NCBI GenBank assembly: GCA_027605045.1
Contig: JAQFWX010000023.1
Span: forward strand, 1-64,000
Length of the DNA: 64,000 nt
Direction of reading: 5' to 3'
Source: Phallus indusiatus
Taxonomy: Eukaryota > Basidiomycota > Agaricomycetes > Phallales > Phallaceae
Part shown: positions 56,080-64,000 of the stretch, one piece after another
Numbering within the stretch: position 1 is the stretch's first letter
Layout: each line of letters begins with the position of its first letter
Notes under the pieces: model-generated
Databases searched by the model: none
The model's input: the letters and a program-made list of their open reading frames with translations, nothing else
What the model was told of the DNA's origin: nothing
Position numbers and translations under genes: made by a program

Positions 56080-56433
56080 GAGCGATCACGGAATGAGAGG
56101 GAAAGTAAGAGAAAAAGTTCCACGAAGACTTCTTTGAGAACCCCAACCCGACTGAAAATAGAAAAAAAAATAGAGATATCCGGATACCAAAAAAGAAATA
56201 TAAAAAAGAAAACCCCATAACGTGAAAAGGTGAGAGAGAGGAAAACTAAATTGACATAAGGGAAGAAGTTGTGACAAGCTGGAAATATAATGTAGGGACT
56301 CTCGGAGCGCTGTCCACACCGAGATTATCGTCGGGTTTCGTACACTTTGAGCACATATAGTCATAAAATATATCGGCATTGAAAGGAGAAAAAAAAGGAA
56401 AATGGAATCAAGTACGTCTTAGGTAAATTCAAT

Positions 56434-58325
56434 TCAATGCTCGACAAGAACCTGGTCATCCTCCCTTTTGTCTGGACCCGCTAGAGCTCCTTCGGGAATT
56501 ATGGTAGGGTCTGGTACCGTGTCACCAACTTGATGGAAATCTAGAAAATTACTTATAGCAACTATGAGATTACATTGCACAAGGTGCATACCTAATATTT
56601 CGGAATACATCATGACCTTCCATGAGTCTACTGGCAATTCAGCGTCATTGAAGCTCCAATCGAATGCTTCTCTTGCGACAGGTTCGTCAGTCGGATCATG
56701 GTAAGGAGCAACATAGGCATCCGCGAGTGCGTCAGCCGCGCTTAATCGCTTCCGTGGATCAAAAACCAACATCTTCTCTAATAAAGCCAAAGCTAGAAAG
56801 AGAACAAAATCAATGACGCGGAACGCGGAACTTGTCAACAAAAAGCGCCCGAGTGGTGCTTACCGGACTCGTCTGTGCACCGTAACTTTTGGTTGAATGG
56901 GACGCGTTCGCGCTTTGGTAAGCTCTGCACGAACCGCAACGTCTAAAAAAAAAGCGAGAAAAGAAAAAGATAAGGCCCGCCTTGTTGAAACCCAATTAGG
57001 AATAGGGAAGAAATGACGTACGTTTTCACTGCAAATTGTCTGTATGACGTCATCGGGTGGAGTTCCCAATAGTTCCGTTATAATCGAGAATTGATGGACA
57101 TCTTTTTGGGATCAAAGGAAAAATATTGAGAATTAAGATCAATGACGTGAACAAAATACTCACGATCTTTGCCAGGAAACAAGGGTTTGCCCTCTAGCAT
57201 CTCTGCAAATATGCATCCAGTGCTCCACATATCCACTATGCCAGAAAATCAATTGTAAGGAACACAGGCGATGCTGATTACGAACGAAAGGGAAGTTACC
57301 TGCAACGTCGTACTTTTGCCATGTGAGCATAATTTCTGGTGCGCGATAGTATCTCGTAGAAACATAGCCAGTCATCTGAGGATCTTGAATGCGAGCCAAA
57401 CCAAAATCACAAATCTGATTGGGGGTAAACATTGATTTTAGTCGTCGTCATGATGGGAGGGTGATACCTTGAGATCGCAATTTTCGTTAACGAGGATATT
57501 ACTTGGTTTCTAAACGGCAATAAGATAACTACGTTTTGTGTTCGGATTGAGCCCTGGGCTTACCAAATCTCGGTGGACAACGCCAGCTGAATGCACGTAT
57601 TTCAAACCGCGCTGGAAGGCATAGCGGTCAGCTTCAATTAACCATCTGAATGAAACATTTCGTACAAGAATTTGGTAAAGAAAGTATTGTATAAATTGCT
57701 TCTCAAGGGGACGCGATGTCAGGAGACGGTGTAAATCGGTACCCAAAAGTTCCGTGACGAAGTAGCTTGGACCTTCTGTCAAACCAAGAAAGAGGAGACG
57801 AAACCAAAACAAAACAAACGTACATGTCTTCGAGGGGTGATATGAATACATCGCTGAGGCTAATTATCTGAAGGGTTTGGGTCATACAAAACACTTTGCG
57901 CTCGGAGAAAATGCTGACTTACATTCTCGTGCGTAATATGTTTCAGAAGCTTCAACTCTCTGTATGTTCGTTTGCTAAGAACGGGGGTTGAAAAGGGCTT
58001 CATGATCTTCTTTATTGCCACAGAAGCGCCTGTTAATTGATCCTTGGCCGAACTAAAAGCTCAAATGGTTCGTAAGAGTGCAATAAAGTCGATGATGAAG
58101 ATGGTACCAAACGAGACCGAAGGCACCTATTGATAAAGACAGAAGATTATTATCGCTATTGAAACAGTGGAGGAGAGGGACGTACCCATGCCTACCGGCT
58201 GGAGATCGACATATCGAGTAGTAACCTGTCATTTCAGTTCAGACATGACATGTTTGAACAGCTGCACCCCAACTGAGACATACCTCGAACGAAGTCCCAA
58301 AAATGCTGAGTTTGACAAAAGACAT
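56434..58325 (-). CDS. hog1: Hog1/Sty1-type stress MAP kinase
   Basis: Start at 58325 ([20 protein letters not shown]). Small exons give [13 protein letters not shown] (glycine loop), [12 protein letters not shown] (catalytic Lys), [46 protein letters not shown] (HRD), [20 protein letters not shown] (DFG and the TGY activation lip), [53 protein letters not shown] and the common-docking tail to ...VLVEH, stop at 56434. TGY identifies the p38/Hog1/Sty1 class, phosphorylated by a Pbs2-type kinase in osmotic and oxidative stress. About ten introns. No key residue is missing. Confidence 0.93.
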
Positions 58326-59494
58326 GCGAGGTTGTTATTGAGTGGACAATAAGGGTTACTGGAAGAGACTTCTCGTCTATAAACAAAAGAAGGGTTGGGC
58401 TGAGATGTGAGTGGAGCGGGAAGGGATACAGAGATGTTCTTGACAGTCGTTCGCTGGCGGTTTTATGTGGGATATAAGTATGAGGGGTAGGCACCGATAG
58501 AAAGAGTTATACAGACTGAGGAGAATAACACGACTATGCAAAGTGAAAAGGAAACCAAGGATGTCGTGGTGGAAAGGGAAAAAACTTTTTGAAGCTCGAA
58601 GAGATCGATAATGTGTGATTATGTAACCAGCTCAATTAATGGCAGGACCGATTGACCGGCTCCACTTGAGTCTTTCTCTATCAACGGCACGAATACAAAT
58701 AAATACAGCCACCTGTACACTACTATACAAGGCTGTGCAATCAGTGGTCAATCTTGGTTCAATACGCACATTCTCTCAGTGAGACTTTGGTTTGTTTTCT
58801 ACGAGGTTCTAGATTGCGGGAATGTTCTGAATGTTTCACATTCTTCGGGAAAATGGAGCCGCGCTGACGTCGTGCCCTTTAGCAAATGGTGGGAAAAAAA
58901 GGAAGGGGACCCAAACTGACACGCGAGGAGCTCAGGAAAACAACGCAAGTGAATTTCACATTGACTCAAAAAAGAAACGACTCTGATCAACCAGTCATGA
59001 TGTATAAGGATTTTAAATATAGTGGGAAGAACTAATAGTTACTTTGGTCAAATTAGAAACACGAAAGCACGTTTCTTTCTATGAGCCCAGGCCAGACGTC
59101 GCGAACGCGCCAAACTTCAACGTGCAATACATGCACTTTGCAATTGGTGTTGTTGCAACGAATATGATGATTCATGAAAGGAAAGAATAGGTCACGTGCA
59201 CATTCAATCCCCGCAACCGCGAAAGCCTTTCTTTTGCTTCCGACAGACCACTTTGTGCGTATACGTAACGTATACGCCAGGCAAAGCTCAACGCACAAAA
59301 GAAGACATTGTGGGCTGTAATTACGAGTCAGTAATCACCCTCTTCTCTCATTACCATCACTAAACTTGTCTAGCTGCCCATCGAATCACCTCATCCAGCT
59401 TGCCGTAATAACGTGTCATAGTTTCATAAGTAAGCACCCAAAGCCGTTTCACAATAATTTTGTATTCACTTTGACACCCGAGGCGTAGCGATTT
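58326..59494. other. Divergent promoter region, no gene recognised
   Basis: Between the Hog1-type kinase (minus) and the Ubp2-like gene (plus). It contains the palindromic pair CGTATACG-TAA-CGTATACG near 59258. No open frame or RNA gene is convincing. Confidence 0.5.
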
Positions 59495-62400
59495 ATGGAA
59501 ATGGAAAACGACAAGGAACAAGAAATTCGAAAAAGACCATTACCCGTTCCCTCATCCTCTTTGTTATCCGATTCTTCGAAACCCAAAACTACTACCGTGC
59601 CTCTGACTATTCCACGTCAGGATATACAGAATAAAGCTCAACCAGATTTGAAACCAGGATCTTCGTATACCACCTTCCACTATGACCCTTCTCCTATTGT
59701 CACTCAACAATCTCCGCCACCTTACGAAGCTTTGACATCCGGAGACTTTCCCGAATCTGATCCCTCTTGGGTCTCTTCGAACTATATCAAGGAGGTGCCA
59801 GAAATCGATGAGAATGTTGGTGGTGGTCTATCATACATACCAGGACATCAAACTTTGGATCGTGGTCGTTCACCAACGTCTCACAATCTTAATCAGGCTT
59901 GGGGCGAGCCGGGTCAGATAACTACTGAAGTTTGGGGAGCGGAGAGTAACTATGTTCCGATTAGCGGGAGAGATTCGAGAGAAGAATCAAACTGGTGGGA
60001 TTCAGCTTGTGCAGCTGGATCGTCTCGTCCAGGAGCCGGTATACTTCCGACACTATTAGCTGAGAGGCTACACGATTCAGATCATTCGCTATTTCATGTC
60101 ACCGTGACACCACCAGAAAGTCAGCAACAATCCGTTTCAACCTCCTCATTGACCTTTACCCCGCCAACAAGAGAAGAAGTATACGAATCGGTTCCGCACC
60201 CGCGCGCATTATACTGTCGGAAAGAGAATGGATGGATCCTTCTTTTAACCCGGTTTTCAGCCAAGTTACCTCCCCTTGTTGAAGGGTATCAAACACGTTA
60301 CCCCAATCTAAACTTTCCGGACCCGGCCAAACGGTCGTCATCCTTTACTTGCGGTTCTCAGACTGGAGCGGGTTATACCCATAATCTTACCCATCACTAC
60401 CATTTTTATCCCGCTGCTGTATCTTCTTGTTCCTTGGATCCCCCATTTCCAAAGACAGACATAACTTCTCCAAGCGATTCCGCGAATGAATCTCAAACGG
60501 AGCGACACGTATCATCCCCAGAAGTCCTACTTGATCTCTATGTTTGTTGTCAATGCACAATCTACGTTCTTTGTTCCGGTCTAATACCCGGTGTACTTTC
60601 CGCTGATCAAATCAATGCTCTTGTACGTGAACGATCCGAGCATCCGATGGTTGGTCAAACCGGGTCGGATGCTGTCATACAAGCCTGCGATACCATACTG
60701 AAGTAAGTTTTTTTTTTTGTATTTCTGAATGTAAATACACTTATAACTAACTAAATAATGTTTCACGCAGGCTTGTGGAGAATTTCATATGGAAAGGCGA
60801 AACACGGGCTGTGCCCCTTCTTCCAGGCAAAACGTTTGTCAAGCATATTGGTTTGTCGTCCCACGCGTGAGATTTCTTTTCCATTCTATTTGATAGCCTC
60901 TTGACTACATTCTTATCGACACCTCAGAATGCAAATCTTCGAAATCTTAGGCTTTCAGTTGTCTAATCCAGATCCTTTACCTGTCGGGCAATCCCCGAAC
61001 GCTACTTTAGCGCCGCCAATAGTCAAAACAAATAGGCAGCGACGACAACTATTACGAGCCTGGCTCGAGTTGGCAGCGTGGTTGTACGATTTCAAAAAAA
61101 GATTTCGTATGTGGCTCGAGTCTTTTCCTCATGTATTTTTTTACTTCCAGAAGCTCACAAGGCCTTTTGCAGCGCCATCTAGACCTCTGTCAAATGGAAC
61201 TTGGGTTTTGTTAGAAAATATGAGAGAAAAGTATCAGATGGAAATCGGAGCACATCATTCTCAAAGTAAGCTAAGCTAATATTTATAATGATTTATGAGA
61301 AGTACTGACTGAATCTCGTATCTTGTACAAAACAGTCGAGAGAAACCCTTTGCCAGGATACGGAATAGAGCTAGAGTATCCACTAGATGCTGTAGAGCTG
61401 CTGGGCTTTACTCCACGAGCATATTCTCCCGGTTGGTTCTAATACATCGACGTCATCACACTCTGACCTTCCTGTCATAGAACTGCTCGAATTTGCTTAT
61501 AGGGCTCAGTGTCGATGCGACTTTCCCAGGACTGGAGAGTATTTCAATGCACTCAGTCAACTAATTTATTCTCTTCGAATCGCCTCTAATCCCCCATCGA
61601 TTGAGCTTGAAGCCCTTTATACGGGCGAACAAGATCGTGGCCGATGGACACCAAATGACCTAATGGAAGCCGCTAACACATTAGGATTCGGTCGCAACAA
61701 TGCTTTAAAGATTGACCTCAAAGAGTCTGAAGATGACTTTGTATTGCAGGCATGGGAACATTTGATGACGCAAGCTTGGAAAGAACCAGACGGTGGCGCA
61801 AACAACCGGAAGGCTCTGACGCGGGCATTACATATCATCGCGGAGTCTCGCTCAAGCACGTTGCTCAAGCAAAAAGCTCTTGACAGTAATGCGGAGTTGA
61901 CCCCCGAGAAAGCCTATGGTACCTTGGAAGTTCCTTTTGATGTGGACGAAGAGATGCTAATCACGATATATAAACTCCGGGTTCGTACCCCGCGTCTTCT
62001 TTCGTTTTTGGCTTGTTTGAAGAGATTGAATGTAAAGTTCCACTTTTTTTTTTTAGATTATTGATCAACCTACTAGTTCTCAACGGATGCAAGCTGCCCT
62101 GAGCGTTATCGCCAAGCATCGGGATAGCGAGCGTCTGCGGATAGTAGCGGAGACCGGTGACGATCGTACGTTCATGTAACCTTTAACGGTTGACTCTTTT
62201 TTCTCAATTCTTGCTGGTTGCAGCTGGTGATGCTAGGCAAACTTTCCATCCTGAATGGCCCCGAGGACTAAATCAATTAGGCAACACTTGCTATCTTAAT
62301 TCACTGCTCCAGGTTCGCTTCCTCCTCGTATCCTTCGACTGATTTCCTCATGTATCCATGTAGTATTTCTATACCATCAAGGACTTGAGACAAGCTTTAA

Positions 62401-64000
62401 CACTCTCAAATGTAATCAATGATACCAAGCTCAGTGATGACGACCTGAAGAGACATCGTGTTGGTGGTAGACTGGTTACGCGAAAGGAGATTGTACGTTC
62501 CAGAAAGTGTAAGATCGCCATTCGAACTTCGTTTGTTATGTGAACTTCTTCTTCCCTTCTCATTCTCTCTCCTTCTCTTCTCCTTAGTCGTTGCAGCACT
62601 GGCTAATCTCTTTTGGGAGCTGGAATGTTCTGGACAACCGGCTGTCACACCGGAACTTGAGCTGGCTAAACTGGCATTGGTGACATCCAAAGACGAAGAG
62701 GAGGATGAACAAGGCCGTAATGATGTTGCTACTGATTCTTCGGCAAGCACTGACGCAACGCTGGTCGATGAACCAGCGATCACAGGACCGGTGTACGGAC
62801 AATCGATATCGACCTCTCCGACTTCTACTACACTTCCAACATCACCGTCGGTCTTGGGAAAACGACAACGTCGGTCACAGTTAACTCAGCAGGGTGACCC
62901 GGATCAAAAAGAGGTCGACCACGATGGTTTCGTTCTAGTCGCGAAGCAGCCCAGTGGAAGTGGCAGTGTTATTGTCGTCAACGAACCGGAGGACGTGGAG
63001 ATGACGGATGCTGTCACACTCGACAGTTCAGATAAAGAGAACAAACCGCCGCCTTTACCGCCACGAAGGAAAACTGAAGTCGACCCAGAGTCAGTTATGA
63101 TGTTTGGTATGGAGCATGACTTTACCGCCGCCTTGTGTGTGACTCTAGCTAAAACTGGTTAAACTTCAGGAAAGCAACACGATGTGGCTGAATGTATGGA
63201 CAACTGCTTGTTTCAAATTGAGACTGCATTACTTCGGTTCGATGATGTGGATTCAACTGATAAGGAAAAAGCTAGCGTTGTAAAGAGGTATGTGGCCTTT
63301 TATTACTGGTGCTCGAGGTTTGGGTCATCATAGTATGCTTTTTGTCTAAAAGACTATTCTACGGAACTATTCGACAACGGGTTTTTCATATACCAATGTC
63401 AGATGGTAGCCAGCCCACCATGCACGAGAAAGAAGACGTGTTTTCTCATCTACCCGTCAACGTGTCTGAGGAAGGTTTTGACTTGTACGACGGTCTCAGC
63501 GCCTATTTCGACGACACCATAGAATTCCAAGGCAAAAAAGCAAAAATGGAGGTTTCACTGGTGGATCTGCCTCCCATGCTTCAGATACAACTGCAGGTTA
63601 GTGGAAGATGCGTTTAACTTTTTTTTTGTTGTAAACTCATTGACCGAGTACAGCGAGTACAATTCAACCGAGAAACACTTCAACCATATAAATCTCATGC
63701 TTATGTTCGATTTGGTGAAACTCTATACGCCGATCGGTTCTTGGATAATGCAGACTCAGTGAAGCGGAGGCAATCTAGAATTATTCAAACGGAATTGCAG
63801 GCATGCCGTGATCGGATTCACGCTCTAACGCGCGATAAGGTACGCGCTTATATCTTCATCCCTTCTAAATTAATAATTCTGCTTTTTTTGGTGTCTACCT
63901 AAATTAGGGTCCGTTCACAGATAACCTAGGTTTGGTTACTGAGTTTTTAAAGAATCAAGATACTATCGAACTCGCCCAAGTCGACGAAGGGCTTATAGCT
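59495..64000 (+). CDS. ubp2: Ubp2-like ubiquitin hydrolase, 3' end outside window
   Basis: Start at 59495 (MEMENDKEQEIRKRPLPV). Exon 1 is a 400-codon disordered N-terminus ending with a conserved block (SPEVLLDLYVCCQCTIYVLC). Exons then carry repeated small helical units typical of Ubp2 (ELEYPLDAVELLGFTPRAYS; ELTPEKAYGTLEVPFDVDEE). The USP domain begins at about 62260 with GLNQLGNTCYLNSLLQ, where Cys is the catalytic nucleophile, and ISDEKENKPP-like acidic linkers follow. A later exon has LPPMLQIQLQ and RVQFNRETLQPYKSHAYVRF. The catalytic His is to the right of the window. Ubp2 opposes Rsp5 by trimming Lys63 chains. Introns are numerous and short. Confidence 0.85.

Noticed and set aside
59250..59280. 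CGTATACG palindrome pair as a regulatory site
   Set aside because: Short palindromes of this kind occur by chance; there is no second instance near related genes.

Overview
The window is one end of a nuclear chromosome from a filamentous basidiomycete, probably an agaricomycete. Evidence: a terminal CCCTAAA array at base 1; genes cut by many 50-70 bp GT-AG introns; a class I hydrophobin; an alpha-kinase; an expanded-type integrase-core gene; and Ty3 and LTR remnants of the kind found in mushroom genomes. I cannot name the species. The telomere unit is the 7-base plant-type TTTAGGG, which I regard as unusual for a fungus.

Layout. 1-186 is telomere. 200-6230 is subtelomeric repeat DNA: a 34-bp minisatellite, a ~168-bp AT-rich satellite, a solo LTR with a perfect target duplication, a 19-bp minisatellite and a TAAGCGGAGAG motif cluster. 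6236-17215 is a nest of retroelements. Its core is a minus-strand Ty3 element (gag, then a -1 frame pol with protease, RT, RNase H and half an integrase) packed with short perfect DNA hairpins. Two solo LTRs are nested in it, each with a 5-bp target duplication, and both restore the reading frame on paper if removed. It is followed by a second Ty3 RT fragment, another hairpin-rich LTR-like block, and a tail-to-tail LTR pair flanked on both sides by a CACTCTG satellite.

18.3-22.5 kb is a decay zone: a Ufo1-like F-box/WD40/UIM gene with stops and frameshifts, and an Lcl3-like nuclease gene with two broken splice/frame junctions. 25.8-27.3 kb is a seven-helix receptor-like gene. 28.1-34.5 kb is an accessory-looking island: an alpha-kinase, a DDE integrase-core protein and a probable 2OG-Fe(II) oxygenase-like protein, next to a GC-rich dispersed repeat with a tRNA-like (SINE-like) head.

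From 35.4 kb onward the window is ordinary dense gene space: GH27 alpha-galactosidase, tRNA-Val(AAC), initiator tRNA-Met, CSC1/OSCA-type channel, ATE1 arginyltransferase, LIP-type secreted lipase, AhpD/CMD-like protein, a secreted alanine-rich-signal protein, AAED1-like peroxiredoxin, pepsin-type aspartic protease, F-box protein, Dph4/Jjj3 J-protein, hydrophobin, a Hog1-type MAP kinase (TGY) and a Ubp2-like deubiquitinase that runs off the right edge. The genes do not form one pathway. Osmotic/stress sensing (CSC1, Hog1), protein turnover (ATE1, F-box, Ubp2, Ufo1-like) and secreted functions (GH27, lipase, protease, hydrophobin) are simply represented side by side.

All exon joins were made by eye from splice signals and protein families; none is backed by transcripts.
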